DNA of 64,000 nucleotides, taken from contig NZ_CP045434.1 of NCBI RefSeq assembly GCF_009363895.1, positions 2,560,501 to 2,624,500 of the forward strand, in the 5' to 3' direction. The position numbers were made by a program, and so were the translations under genes. The stretch is from Sphingomonas ginsengisoli An et al. 2013 (lineage in GTDB: Bacteria > Pseudomonadota > Alphaproteobacteria > Sphingomonadales > Sphingomonadaceae). This document shows, piece by piece, positions 1-9,113 of this stretch (positions within the stretch are counted from its first letter, which is position 1; each line of letters opens with the position of its first letter). A model generated the notes under the pieces. It had not been told where the DNA came from, searched no databases, and was given only the letters and a program-made list of their open reading frames with translations.

Positions 1-642
1 CCCGGCATCGTCTTCGCCGACCTCGACCGGGGTCTGCGGACGCCAGGCGAGCTTGGACGATTCCGCTTCGCCGAGGCTGCCCTCGAGCGCCTTGGCGACC
101 TCGTGCAGGCTGTCCTGCGCAGTCCAGATGCGGTGGCCGTCCTCGTCGCTCTCCACGTCGTCGGCACCAGCCTCGATCGCGGCCTCGAACACCTTGTCAT
201 TGTCGCCCGCGCTCGCCGGATATTCGACCAGCCCGAGACGATCGAAGCCGTGGCTGACCGAGCCGCTCGCGCCGAGGTTGCCGCCGTTCTTGCTGAACGC
301 AGTGCGGACATTGGTCGCGGTGCGGTTGCGGTTGTCGGAAAGCGCCTCGACGATCAGCGCGACGCCGCCGGGACCGAAGCCCTCGTAGCGAATCTCCTCG
401 TAATTTTCGGCGTCCGCGCTCGACGCCTTGTCGATCGAGCGCTGGATATTGTCCTTGGGCATCGACTGCGCCTTGGCGGCGAGCACCGCGGCGCGCAGGC
501 GTGCGTTCATGTCCGGATCGGGCAGCCCCGACTTGGCCGCGACGGTGATCTCGCGGCTGAGCTTGCTGAACATCGCCGAGCGCTTCTTGTCCTGCGCCCC
601 CTTGCGATGCATGATATTCTTGAATTTGGAATGGCCGGCCAT
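1..642 (-). CDS. yebC: YebC/PmpR-family transcriptional regulator (3' end cut by window edge)
   Basis: The frame opens at an ATG read leftwards from position 642 with [18 protein letters not shown], the hallmark YebC N-terminus, and runs without a stop to base 1. This gives 214 residues of a family that is usually about 245-250 long. Further family blocks visible are [13 protein letters not shown] and a [18 protein letters not shown] stretch. YebC/TACO1 proteins are cytoplasmic; members have been described as transcriptional regulators and, more recently, as factors helping ribosomes through proline-rich stretches. It is divergent from the CPBP protease gene, with 59 bp between the two starts. 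The C-terminus lies outside the window. Confidence 0.95.
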   Translation of the reverse strand, partial: MAGHSKFKNIMHRKGAQDKKRSAMFSKLSREITVAAKSGLPDPDMNARLRAAVLAAKAQSMPKDNIQRSIDKASSADAENYEEIRYEGFGPGGVALIVEALSDNRNRTATNVRTAFSKNGGNLGASGSVSHGFDRLGLVEYPASAGDNDKVFEAAIEAGADDVESDEDGHRIWTAQDSLHEVAKALEGSLGEAESSKLAWRPQTPVEVGEDDAG

Positions 643-701
643 TCTGGCGGGGCTCCTGACCTGATTGTGCAAGTGAAAAACGGTGCGGGACCCTTAGACG
701 G

Positions 702-1445
702 ATGAGTGAGCCGACGACAAGCGTGCGCCCCGCCGACGGCTTCGGTCCGGTCGCCTGGCGCGACTGGTTCGCCTTCCTCCGCAAGCCTACCCTTGCCGTT
801 CCGCGCCAGCGCTTCGGCCTCGCCGCCATCGCCGCGGTCTGCTGGCTGCTGGTGCTCGACATCGCCTTCAACGTTCCGCTTGCGGCTCTACTGAGCTGGC
901 TGAGCAAGCGCGAGACGTTGGCGCCGCCGCAATTCTCCGACCTCACCACCCACGGGCCGGTCTTCACTCTGCTGATGGGCGCATTGCTGGCGCCGGTGCT
1001 GGAAGAAATCCTGTTCCGCTCGTGGCTCGACGGGACGCGGCGGCACATCACCTTCTTTCTGATGGTGCTGCTGACTTTTGGCGCCTTCTGGAAATTCGGG
1101 GTGCAGGCCCAGCCGCTGCTGGCGATCGGCGTGGCGGCCGCGCTGCTGGTGGTCGGCGCGCTGCTCGTCTGGCACGCCGAGACGTCGGTGCCGCGCTGGT
1201 TCGCGCGCTATTTTCCGGCGATCTTCTACCTGCAGGCGGTCGCCTTCGCCGGGTCGCACTTCGGCAACTACCCGCTCGACCGCTTATGGCTGCTCGTGCC
1301 GTTCGTCCTGCCGCAATTGCTAGCCGGGCTGATCTTCGGCTTCGCCCGGGTGCGCTACGGGATGTGGGCGAACATCCTGCTCCACGCCAGCAGCAACGCG
1401 GTGTTCTTGACGCTGATGCTGGCGGGGCAGACGCCCCCGGCCTAG
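702..1445 (+). CDS. CPBP-family intramembrane metalloprotease (CAAX-protease-like)
   Basis: 247-residue polytopic membrane protein. The family's first motif is present as EEILFR near residue 95-100. A later helix carries GSHFGNY, and the last conserved block is [10 protein letters not shown] near the C-terminus; together these supply the Glu/Glu/Arg and His positions expected of an ABI/CPBP glutamate-type intramembrane protease. Its substrate cannot be told from sequence. It is divergent from yebC, and its stop overlaps the stop of the convergent gapR-like gene by 4 bp. It starts at the ATG at 702. Confidence 0.85.
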   Translation: MSEPTTSVRPADGFGPVAWRDWFAFLRKPTLAVPRQRFGLAAIAAVCWLLVLDIAFNVPLAALLSWLSKRETLAPPQFSDLTTHGPVFTLLMGALLAPVLEEILFRSWLDGTRRHITFFLMVLLTFGAFWKFGVQAQPLLAIGVAAALLVVGALLVWHAETSVPRWFARYFPAIFYLQAVAFAGSHFGNYPLDRLWLLVPFVLPQLLAGLIFGFARVRYGMWANILLHASSNAVFLTLMLAGQTPPA

Positions 1446-1684
1446 TGGAGGCCGAGCGCGTTGCGGTAGGTTTCGAGCAGCGCATCCTGCTCGTCGCGGG
1501 CGTTCTTCTCCATCTTGCGCAGCCGGACGATGGTCCGCATCGTCTTGGTGTCGTAGCCCGTCGCCTTGGCCTCGCCGTAGACGTCCTTGATGTCGTCCGC
1601 GATGCCCTTCTTCTCTTCCTCGAGCCGCTCGATGCGCTCGATGAACAGCCGCAGCTGTTCCGCCGAGACGTTGCCGTCCGCCAT
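1442..1684 (-). CDS. gapR: GapR / DUF2312 nucleoid-associated protein
   Basis: 80-residue protein, [24 protein letters not shown]..., followed by [18 protein letters not shown]: the full DUF2312 domain. In Caulobacter this family (GapR) is a DNA-binding protein that marks overtwisted DNA ahead of moving polymerases. The ATG at 1684 is preceded by GGGGAGGAAATC, a strong ribosome site, so the longer upstream frame is not used. The first half is a predicted coiled coil rich in Glu/Lys/Arg. It overlaps the convergent CPBP gene by 4 bp, and pyk starts 124 bp upstream on the other strand. Confidence 0.9.
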   Translation of the reverse strand: MADGNVSAEQLRLFIERIERLEEEKKGIADDIKDVYGEAKATGYDTKTMRTIVRLRKMEKNARDEQDALLETYRNALGLH

Positions 1685-1808
1685 GATTTCCTCCCCGAGT
1701 GTCGGATTCTTGTTGTGGCGGGGCTGTAGGCCAGCCGCGCGAACCGTTTCAAGCGGTTGAACCACGCGGCGTTGCGGCTATGGCCGTTGCGCAACAAGGA
1801 GCAGGCAT

Positions 1809-3269
1809 TTGGTACAGGCGGTCGGCCCGCGCGGGCGCAAGGTCCGGATTCTCGCGACACTGGGGCCAGCGAGCGACACGCGCGAGAAGATCGCCAAGCT
1901 GATGGCGGCGGGCGCCGACGCCTTCCGCATCAACATGAGCCACGGCGACCAGGCCGCCAAGGTCAAGCTCGTCCAGGCGATCCGCGGTCTCGAGGAGCAG
2001 ACCAAGCGGCCCTCGACCATCCTGTTCGACCTCCAGGGGCCCAAGCTCAGGGTCGGCCGCTTCGCCGACGGCGGGGTCGAGATTCCGACCGGCAGCCGCT
2101 TCGTGCTCGACCGCTCGTCCGCTCCGGGCACTGCCGAGCGGGTCGAGCTGCCCCATCCCGAATTGTTCGAGGCGGTCGGCGAGGGCGACCGGCTGTTGAT
2201 CGACGACGGCAAGATCCGCCTCCGTGTCTCCGCCATGACCGCCGACCGGATCGAGACCATCGTCGAGGTCGGCGGCCGGATCAGCGACAACAAGGGCGTC
2301 AACGTCCCCGACGTGCTGGTGCCGATCCCCGCGCTCACCGAAAAGGACCGCAGCGACCTCCAGTTCGCGCTCGAGCAGGGCGCCGACTACATCGCATTGA
2401 GCTTCGTCCAGCGAGCCGAGGACGTCGAAGAAGCGCGTGCGCTGATCGGCGACAAGGCCGCGCTGATGGTCAAGCTGGAGAAGCCCTCGGCGATCGACCG
2501 GCTCGAGAGCATCCTCGCCATCGCCGACGCGGCGATGGTCGCGCGCGGTGACCTTGGCGTCGAGCTGCCGCCCGAGGCGGTGCCCGCGATCCAGAAGCGA
2601 ATCGTCGCCCGCTGCCGTGAGCTCGGCAAGCCGGTGGTGGTCGCGACCCAGATGCTCGAGAGCATGATCCACTCGCCGACGGCGACCCGCGCCGAGGTCA
2701 GCGACGTCGCCAATGCCATCTACGACGGGGCGGACGCGGTGATGTTGTCGGCCGAAAGCGCGGCGGGCGATTTCCCATGCGAAGCGGTGCAGATGATGGA
2801 CCGGATCGGCCGCACGGTCGAAGCGGATGCCGGCTATGCCGCGCGGGTCCACTTCACCGCCACCCCGGCCGAGGCGACCACCGCCGACGCGCTCTCCGAA
2901 GCGGCCAGCAACATCGCGCGCACCGTCCCGGTGGCGGCGATGGTCTGCTACACCAGCTCGGGCTCGACCGCGCGGCGGATCGCCCGCGAGCGCGGCCCGG
3001 TGCCGCTATTGGTGATGACCGCGAGCCGGATCGTCGCGCGCCGGATGGGGCTCGTGTGGGGCGTCCACGCGGTCAACACCCGCGACGTTTCGAGCTTCGA
3101 GGAAATGGTCGCCAAGGCCAAGCGCATGGCGCTGCGCACCAAGCTCGCCGGCGCCGGCCAGCGACTGGTCGTCCTCGCCGGCATTCCCTTCGGCACCACC
3201 GGCTCGACCAACGTGATGCACGTCGCCCAATTGGTCGGCGACGAGCTGGACGACTACGCGGGCGCCTGA
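1809..3269 (+). CDS. pyk: Pyruvate kinase
   Basis: 486 residues, full length. It converts phosphoenolpyruvate and ADP to pyruvate and ATP in the last step of glycolysis (cytoplasm). Visible signatures: KVRILATLGPAS at the N-terminus, RINMSHG with the substrate-contact Asn-x-Ser-His, FDLQGPKLRVG, and the active-site block MVKLEKPSAIDRL with the catalytic Lys, followed by MVARGDLGVELP and VATQMLESM. The C-terminal regulatory domain is present. The reading frame starts at a TTG (1809) with AAGGAG 6 bp upstream; no in-frame ATG offers a better site, so a TTG start is the simplest reading. Divergent from gapR. Confidence 0.96.
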   Translation: MVQAVGPRGRKVRILATLGPASDTREKIAKLMAAGADAFRINMSHGDQAAKVKLVQAIRGLEEQTKRPSTILFDLQGPKLRVGRFADGGVEIPTGSRFVLDRSSAPGTAERVELPHPELFEAVGEGDRLLIDDGKIRLRVSAMTADRIETIVEVGGRISDNKGVNVPDVLVPIPALTEKDRSDLQFALEQGADYIALSFVQRAEDVEEARALIGDKAALMVKLEKPSAIDRLESILAIADAAMVARGDLGVELPPEAVPAIQKRIVARCRELGKPVVVATQMLESMIHSPTATRAEVSDVANAIYDGADAVMLSAESAAGDFPCEAVQMMDRIGRTVEADAGYAARVHFTATPAEATTADALSEAASNIARTVPVAAMVCYTSSGSTARRIARERGPVPLLVMTASRIVARRMGLVWGVHAVNTRDVSSFEEMVAKAKRMALRTKLAGAGQRLVVLAGIPFGTTGSTNVMHVAQLVGDELDDYAGA

Positions 3270-3275
3270 TCCGCC

Positions 3276-4040
3276 CTAGCGGGTGCCCGTCATTTTGTCG
3301 GGGGCACTGGTGATCGGCGCCTGCTCCTGCTCGAGCGGCGCCGCCTGGTTCCACAGCGCCAGCCGCGGCACGCAGTCGAGTTCGGCCGGCTGGAAGTCGA
3401 ACGCGCAGATGCCGCAGTTCAATATCTCCGACTGCTTGTCGATTTGGAGGATGGTCGCTTCGTCGAGCTCCTCGAGGATGTAGCGCATGCAGAGCACCAC
3501 CACCTGGTGGCAGACGATCAGCACCCGCCGCTCGGGATAATGGAGATTGATCGAGTTCATCGCCGAGCGCAGCCGCAGGATGACGTCGGCCCAGCTCTCC
3601 CCGCCCGGTGCGCGATGGTAGAATTTGCCGAGCCGCGCGCGATGCGCCGCTTCCTCGGGAAAGCGCTCGCGAATGCCGAGCGTAGTCAGCCCGTCGAACA
3701 CTCCGAACTCGCGCTCGCGCAGGCGCTCGTCGATCACCGTGCGTGATTTGCCACCGGCCAATCCGTCGGCCTCGCAGATGTGGCGCGCGGTCTGGCGTGC
3801 GCGCAAATAGGGAGAGGAGAGGATGACCTCGGGTCGCTGGTCGTCGGGCAGCGCGGCAAACCAGCGCCCGGTCGCCTGCGCCTGCTCATGCCCGAGGTCG
3901 GACAGCGGCACGTCGACGTCGCGCACGTCGATCCCGATCTCGGCCAGCCCGCGCGCGTCGGCATGGTCGCGCGCGACATTTCCCTGGCTCTGGCCATGGC
4001 GGACCAGCCACAACCGGGCCGGCCAGTGCGATACCGGCAT
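3276..4040 (-). CDS. Histidine phosphatase (phosphoglycerate-mutase-like) family protein
   Basis: 254-residue cytoplasmic protein with the superfamily motif LVRHGQSQGN close to the N-terminus (catalytic His in RHG), then SSPYLRARQTA and later VLIVCHQVVVL, the second conserved His. It is closer to the SixA/GpmB/fructose-2,6-bisphosphatase-like group than to true phosphoglycerate mutase; the substrate is unknown. I place the start at the ATG at 4040 because GAAGGAG lies 5 bp before it; an in-frame ATG seven codons upstream lacks such a site. It is convergent with pyk (6 bp gap). Just upstream of its start lies the empty inverted-repeat element at 4070-4172. Confidence 0.88.
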   Translation of the reverse strand: MPVSHWPARLWLVRHGQSQGNVARDHADARGLAEIGIDVRDVDVPLSDLGHEQAQATGRWFAALPDDQRPEVILSSPYLRARQTARHICEADGLAGGKSRTVIDERLREREFGVFDGLTTLGIRERFPEEAAHRARLGKFYHRAPGGESWADVILRLRSAMNSINLHYPERRVLIVCHQVVVLCMRYILEELDEATILQIDKQSEILNCGICAFDFQPAELDCVPRLALWNQAAPLEQEQAPITSAPDKMTGTR

Positions 4041-4069
4041 CCTCGCTCCTTCGATCCCCACTCAACCCC

Positions 4070-4172
4070 GTCATGCTGAACTTGTTTCAGCATCCATGGT
4101 GGGAGTGGCCGGGAGCAAGTCCAATACTCAGCATACGTTTGAGGATGGATGCTGAAACAAGTTCAGCATGAC
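4070..4172. repeat. 103-bp element with perfect 28-bp terminal inverted repeats (no gene inside)
   Basis: Left arm 4070-4097 (begins GTCATGCTGAAC) and right arm 4145-4172 (ends GTTCAGCATGAC) are exact reverse complements over 28 bp, with a 47-bp spacer. Each arm is itself a small palindrome, TGCTGAA-N5-TTCAGCA. Matching arms flank the GIY-YIG cassette at 10811-11240, so this looks like a gene-less (MITE-like) form of the same element. No obvious target-site duplication is seen. It sits between two genes both read leftwards. Confidence 0.8.
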
Positions 4173-4186
4173 GTTTGCGGCGTGGC

Positions 4187-6340
4187 TCAGCGCCCCGGCA
4201 GTTCCTCGGCGTGGAGCATGAAGTCGGCAAGCGCCTCCTCGAGCGGGCGCATCACCTGCCCGCGGCTGGTGGCGAGCGTGTTGTCGGCCTTGGGACCGGC
4301 GCTGTCGAAAATCTTGCGCGCGCTCATGCCCGCACGGTCGGCGATGTCGTGGGCAAGGCCGTGCCAGCTGACGCTGCCCTCGTTGGCGAGGTGCCAGATG
4401 CCCTGCTCGCCATCGAGCAGCAGGTCGAGCGTCGCATGGACGAGGTCGGGGACGTAAGTCGGGCTGACGACACTATTGTCGCTGGCATGGACCTCCTCGC
4501 CGCGGTGGAGGCGGCCAAGCACGTCGTGGAGGAAGTTGTAGCGGTCCCACGGGCCGAAGAAGGCGCTGGTGCGGACGATCAGCGCGCGCGGATCGATCGC
4601 CAGCACACGGTGTTCGGCGTCGGCCTTGCTGCGCCCGTAGACAGTCGCCGGGCTGGTCGGGTCGGGTTCAAGGTAAGGTTCGCCCTTCTGCCCGTCGAAC
4701 ACCAGGTCGCTCGAGAAAGTGACGAAGGGGATGCCGCGACGGTGGCAGGCGGCGGCGAGCAATTCGGGACCGGTGGTGTTGATCGCGAAGCAGTCGTCCT
4801 GCCGGTGCTCGGCCTCTGGCACGCGAACGAAGCCGGCGGTGTTGATCACCGCCCATGGCTTGAGCTCCTCGAGCGCCCGGTCGATCGAGGCGGCATCGGT
4901 GATGTCGAGCGCGGCGCGGTCGGTCAGGCGGTGCTTGAGCCCGCGCCGATGGCAGATGCGTGCGAACGCCTGGCCGAGCGTCCCGGTCGCCCCGGTGATC
5001 AGCAAGGGGTGCGCGCCGAACAGCGCCTCGCTGCTCGCTTCGCCGCCGATGTAGAAGCGCTCGGGGCGCTTCCACCAGGGCTGGCCCGCGATCACCGGGT
5101 GGTCGAGCGGTCTGCCCTGCGCGAGGCTGGCCGCGGCGCGGGCGACCATCGTCGGGCGCGGGGTACCGCCGCGAGTATCGAAGGCGCCGACGTCGTAAAA
5201 GCCTTCGCGGCGGGTGATCAGCGAGCGCCAGTCGACATTGCCGAACAGCGACCAGATGGTCACCGCGCGCACGTCGACCCCTTCGCGGCGCACTTCCTCG
5301 GCCGCGTTCCACACGTCGTGCAGCCAGCGCACCTGCTCCTCGCGGGTGCAGCCGTGGTGGACCTCGGTGATCGCCAGCGGGATGCGGTAGCGCGCCCACG
5401 CCTCGCGCAGCCGGGCGGCGGGGCCGACCTTGCCGGCCAGCTGCGGCATCCGCACCGCTTCCAAGTCGACGTAGGTGTCGCGGCCGTTGCTGCCCGGCGC
5501 GACATGGCGGTAGCGGCCGGTGCGGCTGTCGAGGAAGCGCTCGCTGGTCAGATAATGGTTGATGCCGATGATGTCGGGCGTCGCCTCGCCGGTGGCGAGG
5601 AGGTCGAGCATCGCGGCGCCAGCATGTTCCTCGAGCGTCGCGCGGAAGGGGTGGTCGGGCCCGACCTTGCCGGCGAGCAGGTCCATGCTCAGCCAGCGCC
5701 GCTCATTCTCATGTTCGGCCTGATAGGCGAGCTTGGGGGTGGAGAAGGTCTTGCCGAGGTCCTCGGTCGAGACGTGCAGCGCGCCCGGATTGACCGCGCG
5801 GATGGCGCGCATCGCCAGCAGCGAGCCGGCGCATTCGTTGACCAGCGCCTTGATGAAGCTGCCCCAGTCGTGGGCGTGCGGATACCAGTGGCCGTAGAGC
5901 GCGGCGAAGCGCGCGGTGGTCAGTGGCTCGTTGACCGGGGTCCAGTGGTCGATCCACGGATAGCGCTCGGCGACCTTGGCGGCATAGTCGGCCAGTAATT
6001 GCGGGAACTTCGGATCGAGCAGATTGGTGAACCGCGGCCCCGACCCGTGGTGGACGAGCCCGCCGATGACCGTGATGCCGAGGTCGCGCAGCCGGCGCAG
6101 CCGCTCGTCGTGCCAGCTGAAGTCGAGCGCCTGCGGGTCGTCGCCGACCACCCGCTCCCACACGATCGGATAGCGAACCGTGCGGATGCCGAGCCGGGCG
6201 ATCTCGTCGAGATCGGCCAGACGATAGGCGTGGCCGGTCTCGACCAGCTGGTCACGATATTCGTCGCCGATCCGGACGACCGTGCACTCCACCCCGCCCC
6301 ATAATTCAAGCGGGGTGGTCACAGGTTCTCGGCTCTCCAT
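4187..6340 (-). CDS. Two-domain fusion: GH1-like glycosidase + RmlD-like sugar-nucleotide reductase
   Basis: 717 residues. Residues about 10-420 resemble a family 1 glycoside hydrolase: WTPVNEP (134-139) matches the acid/base T-x-N-E-P motif with Glu138, and ITEVHHG places a candidate nucleophile at Glu326. Residues about 445-717 form an extended SDR like dTDP-4-dehydrorhamnose reductase: TGATGTLGQ (449-457) is the nucleotide loop, and Y568-GRS-K572 supplies the Tyr-x3-Lys catalytic pair. No signal peptide is seen, so it is probably cytoplasmic, which is unusual for a pure polysaccharide hydrolase and fits a role in making or trimming a nucleotide-sugar or lipid-linked glycan. It follows the GT/UGM fusion gene by 17 bp, so the two are almost certainly one operon. 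The real substrate is unknown. Confidence 0.8.
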   Translation of the reverse strand: MESREPVTTPLELWGGVECTVVRIGDEYRDQLVETGHAYRLADLDEIARLGIRTVRYPIVWERVVGDDPQALDFSWHDERLRRLRDLGITVIGGLVHHGSGPRFTNLLDPKFPQLLADYAAKVAERYPWIDHWTPVNEPLTTARFAALYGHWYPHAHDWGSFIKALVNECAGSLLAMRAIRAVNPGALHVSTEDLGKTFSTPKLAYQAEHENERRWLSMDLLAGKVGPDHPFRATLEEHAGAAMLDLLATGEATPDIIGINHYLTSERFLDSRTGRYRHVAPGSNGRDTYVDLEAVRMPQLAGKVGPAARLREAWARYRIPLAITEVHHGCTREEQVRWLHDVWNAAEEVRREGVDVRAVTIWSLFGNVDWRSLITRREGFYDVGAFDTRGGTPRPTMVARAAASLAQGRPLDHPVIAGQPWWKRPERFYIGGEASSEALFGAHPLLITGATGTLGQAFARICHRRGLKHRLTDRAALDITDAASIDRALEELKPWAVINTAGFVRVPEAEHRQDDCFAINTTGPELLAAACHRRGIPFVTFSSDLVFDGQKGEPYLEPDPTSPATVYGRSKADAEHRVLAIDPRALIVRTSAFFGPWDRYNFLHDVLGRLHRGEEVHASDNSVVSPTYVPDLVHATLDLLLDGEQGIWHLANEGSVSWHGLAHDIADRAGMSARKIFDSAGPKADNTLATSRGQVMRPLEEALADFMLHAEELPGR

Positions 6341-6357
6341 GGCGGCGTCCTCCTGGC

Positions 6358-8736
6358 CTAGATGGCCAGGCGAAGCTCCTGGCGCGACGCGCCCAGCCCG
6401 GTGCGCTGCTGGTCCATCCGGCGGAAGGTGGCGAGCGCCTGCCCGACGATCTGGTCCATGTTGTAGTAGCGGTAGGTCGCCAGCCGGCCGACGAAGGTGA
6501 CGCCGCTGGTCGAGTCGGCCAGCGCCTCATACTTCTTGAACAGCGCCTGGTTCTCGGGCCGCGGGATCGGATAATAGGGGTCGCCCTCCGCGCTCGGATA
6601 TTCGAGCGTGATGGTGGTCCGCGGGTGCTGCTGCCCGGTCAGGTGCTTATACTCGCTGATCCGGGTGTAGGGGATGTCGACCGACGGATAGTTGACCGTC
6701 CCGACCTGCTGGAACTGCTCCTTCTCGATCGTCGAGTGGACGAAGCGCAGCGAGCGATAGGGCAGCTTGCCGAAGCGCCAGTCGAAATATTCGTCGATCG
6801 GCCCGGTGTAGATGATGTGCGCGGCGTCGACCTCGTGGCGGATGTCGCGATAGTCGGTGCCGAGCTGTTTGTCGATCAGCGGATGGTCGAGCATCTTCTC
6901 GAACATCTTGGTGTAGCCGCGGAGCGGCATGATCTGGTGCGCGTCGGTGAAATAGCGATCGTCGGTGTTGGTGCGGGTCGGGATCCGCGCGGTCACCAGC
7001 TTGTCGAGCTCGCTCGGATCGAGGCCCCACTGCTTGCGGGTGTAGCCCTGGAAGAACAGCTCGTAGAGCTCGCGACCGACCGCGTTGACGACGACGTCCT
7101 CGGAGGTCTGGATGTCGGCGACCGGTTCGGCCCGCGCGGCGAGGAAAGCCGCGGCGTCCTCGTCGGTCTTGAGCCCCGCGTTGAACAACTCGTTCAACGT
7201 GGTGCGGTTGATCGGGATCGGTACCAACTTGTCGCGGACGCTCGCGAGCACGCGATGCTCGTACGGCCGCCACTGGGTGAATTGCGACAGATAGCTGACG
7301 ATCTCGTCGCTGTTGGCATGGAAGATGTGCGGCCCGTACTTGTGGTACAGGATGCCGTGCTCGTTGAGCTCGTCGTAGGCGTTGCCGCCGATGTGATCGC
7401 GCTTGTCGACCATCAAGACGCGGGCGCCATGCTGGGTCGCCAGCCGTTCGGCCAGCACTGAGCCGGCGAACCCGCAGCCGACGATCAGATAATCGTACTT
7501 CTTGGCCTTGGGCTGGTGGGTGTAGGCGCCGGCGTTGCCGAACGCCGGGCGCTCGATCTTGCGGGCGGGCTCGGTGACTTCGTCGATCAGCGCGGCCATC
7601 CGCGCCTGGGTGGTGTCCCAGCTCATGTCGGCAAGCGCCAAATCGACTTCGCCAAGCCAGTCGCTGCCGCTCTGCGTCATGTCGAGCAGGCGCTGTGCCG
7701 CGTCGACGAACTGCTCGGCGGTAGCGGCGATGCGCACGCCCGACAGCTTCTCATAGTGGCGCTTGACGTCGCGGATCGGGGTCGAGACCACCGGCTTGCC
7801 CGCGGCGAGATATTCGGGGGTCTTGGTCGGCGAGATGAAGCGCGTCGCCTCGTTGATGGCGAACGGCATCATCGCCACGTCCCAGTTGCCGAGATAGGCC
7901 GGCAGCTCGTCATAGCTCTTGCCGCCGAGGTAGTGGATGTTGGCGCGGCGCGGCAGCTCGTCTTCGCTGATCTTCACCACTGGGCCGACCATCACCAGCT
8001 GCCAGTCGGGCTTCATGTCCGCGGCCTCGGCCAGCAGCTCGAGGTCGAGCCGCTCGTCAATGACCCCGTAGAAGCCGAGCCGTGGATGCGCGATTGCCGC
8101 CTGGTCGGCCGGGTCTGCGATCCCCGCGCGAGCCGCGCCGAAATGCTTGCGGTCGACCGACGATGGGAAGGGGTGGACGTTGCCGTGGCGCTTCTTCTTC
8201 GCCTCATAAAGCGAATAGCCGCCGGTGAAGACCAGGTCGGCGGCTTCGAGCAGCTCGGTCTCGAGGTTGAGCAGTTCCTGCGGCGCGAAGCGGAAGGCCG
8301 ACAGTTCGTCCATGCAGTCGTAGACGGTGGCCAGCGCCTCGAGATGCCGCGAGAAGGGCAGCATCATGGGGGTATAATACCAGCGCACGAACTTGCCCGG
8401 CAGGGTCGAGACATATTGGTCGAGCAGGCCCTTCAAGATCGTTTGCTGCTTGTCGCCGTCGAGCCCCTCGGGCAGCCGCGGGGTGACGATGGTCACGCCG
8501 GGCGCGTTCTTGGCCGGGCGCGCGTCGAGCGACGGCGCTTCACCGGCCGCAGCGGGGACGGGCTCTTCCCAGAAAACCACGGGCTGGGATTTCGCGAACC
8601 GCATCATCAGATGCTGCGGCCGCTGGGTAACGAATTCCCACCGCAAGTGCGAAAAGCAGATCAGCGTGGTGCGCGCGTTCGAGAGGGAAGGGACCGCCGA
8701 AGAGCCCGAAGCGGAAACGCCAACTTTCTCGAACAT
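6358..8736 (-). CDS. glf: Fusion of a glycosyltransferase-like domain with UDP-galactopyranose mutase
   Basis: 792 residues. Residues about 22-395 look like a GT-B fold glycosyltransferase (GT4-like): LICFSHLRWEF near the N-terminus, PRLGFYGVIDERLDLELL (218-236) opening the C-terminal Rossmann half, and ISPTKTPEYLAAGKPVVSTP (301-320), the usual donor-sugar loop. Residues about 413-792 are a complete UDP-galactopyranose mutase: FAD loop GCGFAGSVLAE (420-430), HIGGN (448-452), YGPHIFHAN (467-475), and a late GRLATYRYYNMDQ block that binds flavin. The mutase makes UDP-galactofuranose from UDP-galactopyranose, and the attached transferase could use it directly. It is the first gene of the operon with the GH1/RmlD fusion. 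The start ATG at 8736 has AAAGGA about 10 bp upstream. Confidence 0.88.
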   Translation of the reverse strand: MFEKVGVSASGSSAVPSLSNARTTLICFSHLRWEFVTQRPQHLMMRFAKSQPVVFWEEPVPAAAGEAPSLDARPAKNAPGVTIVTPRLPEGLDGDKQQTILKGLLDQYVSTLPGKFVRWYYTPMMLPFSRHLEALATVYDCMDELSAFRFAPQELLNLETELLEAADLVFTGGYSLYEAKKKRHGNVHPFPSSVDRKHFGAARAGIADPADQAAIAHPRLGFYGVIDERLDLELLAEAADMKPDWQLVMVGPVVKISEDELPRRANIHYLGGKSYDELPAYLGNWDVAMMPFAINEATRFISPTKTPEYLAAGKPVVSTPIRDVKRHYEKLSGVRIAATAEQFVDAAQRLLDMTQSGSDWLGEVDLALADMSWDTTQARMAALIDEVTEPARKIERPAFGNAGAYTHQPKAKKYDYLIVGCGFAGSVLAERLATQHGARVLMVDKRDHIGGNAYDELNEHGILYHKYGPHIFHANSDEIVSYLSQFTQWRPYEHRVLASVRDKLVPIPINRTTLNELFNAGLKTDEDAAAFLAARAEPVADIQTSEDVVVNAVGRELYELFFQGYTRKQWGLDPSELDKLVTARIPTRTNTDDRYFTDAHQIMPLRGYTKMFEKMLDHPLIDKQLGTDYRDIRHEVDAAHIIYTGPIDEYFDWRFGKLPYRSLRFVHSTIEKEQFQQVGTVNYPSVDIPYTRISEYKHLTGQQHPRTTITLEYPSAEGDPYYPIPRPENQALFKKYEALADSTSGVTFVGRLATYRYYNMDQIVGQALATFRRMDQQRTGLGASRQELRLAI

Positions 8737-8840
8737 GCGAATGGAATCCTTTGAAAAAAGGCGAATGATTACGACGTAACAACAATCCGCCGATTCGGGT
8801 TCCGCCGACGGCGGATGAATTCGGCGTTAATTTGCTGCAT

Positions 8841-8885
8841 TGCGGCAAAAGGCCGCTGCAACGCGCCAAAACGAGTGTTGGCGCG
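8841..8885. other. Two adjacent stem-loops between glf-fusion and KGG genes
   Basis: 8862-8885 is a perfect 8-bp stem, CGCGCCAA / TTGGCGCG, with an 8-base loop; beside it GCGGC-AAAAG-GCCGC forms a second hairpin. They lie 46 bp after the stop of the KGG gene as read leftwards. They could end that transcript, but no clear T-run follows, so the terminator role is only suggested. The rest of 8737-8930 is AT-richer and probably holds the promoter of the glycan operon. Confidence 0.4.
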
Positions 8886-8930
8886 ACCTGAAGAACGTCC
8901 GCTGCACGGCTGCGGTTCCGAGCAAGCGGG

Positions 8931-9113
8931 TCACGCCAGCGCCGGGTCGCGGGTGCGGCTGACCTTGCCGCCGACGCGGCCCGCGGCGGCCGCGCGATCG
9001 CGATCATTGGCGAAATTGCCGCCCGAGGCCTTGCCGCCCTTTCGCGCAATCTCGCGTTGGCGGGCCGGGTCCATCGCCGCGAAGCCGCGCTTCGTCTTGG
9101 TTTGGTCGGGCAT
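8931..9113 (-). CDS. KGG-repeat general stress protein
   Basis: 60-residue, very basic, hydrophilic protein with the stress-protein repeats: RGFAAMDPARQREIARKGGK, then GGNFANDRDRAAAAGRVGGK. These match the GsiB/con-10/YciG-like KGG family, small soluble proteins induced by stress or stationary phase in many bacteria; their mechanism is unknown. The chosen ATG (9113) gives MPDQTKTKRGFAAMD, the usual family length; an in-frame extension of 15 codons upstream has no family resemblance. Divergent from pccB (147 bp apart). Confidence 0.85.
   Translation of the reverse strand: MPDQTKTKRGFAAMDPARQREIARKGGKASGGNFANDRDRAAAAGRVGGKVSRTRDPALA

Noticed and set aside
4070..4172. Rho-independent terminator for the operon at 4187-8736
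   Set aside because: The long stem could stop transcription, but there is no T-run and an equal element is found around a nuclease gene, so the repeat reading is better supported.
4175..5998. Long rightward open frame (about 600 codons) opposite the GH1/RmlD fusion
   Set aside because: It is the antisense of a protein with clear domains; its translation is Asp/Val/Gly/Arg-rich without motifs, as usual for the complementary strand of high-GC genes.
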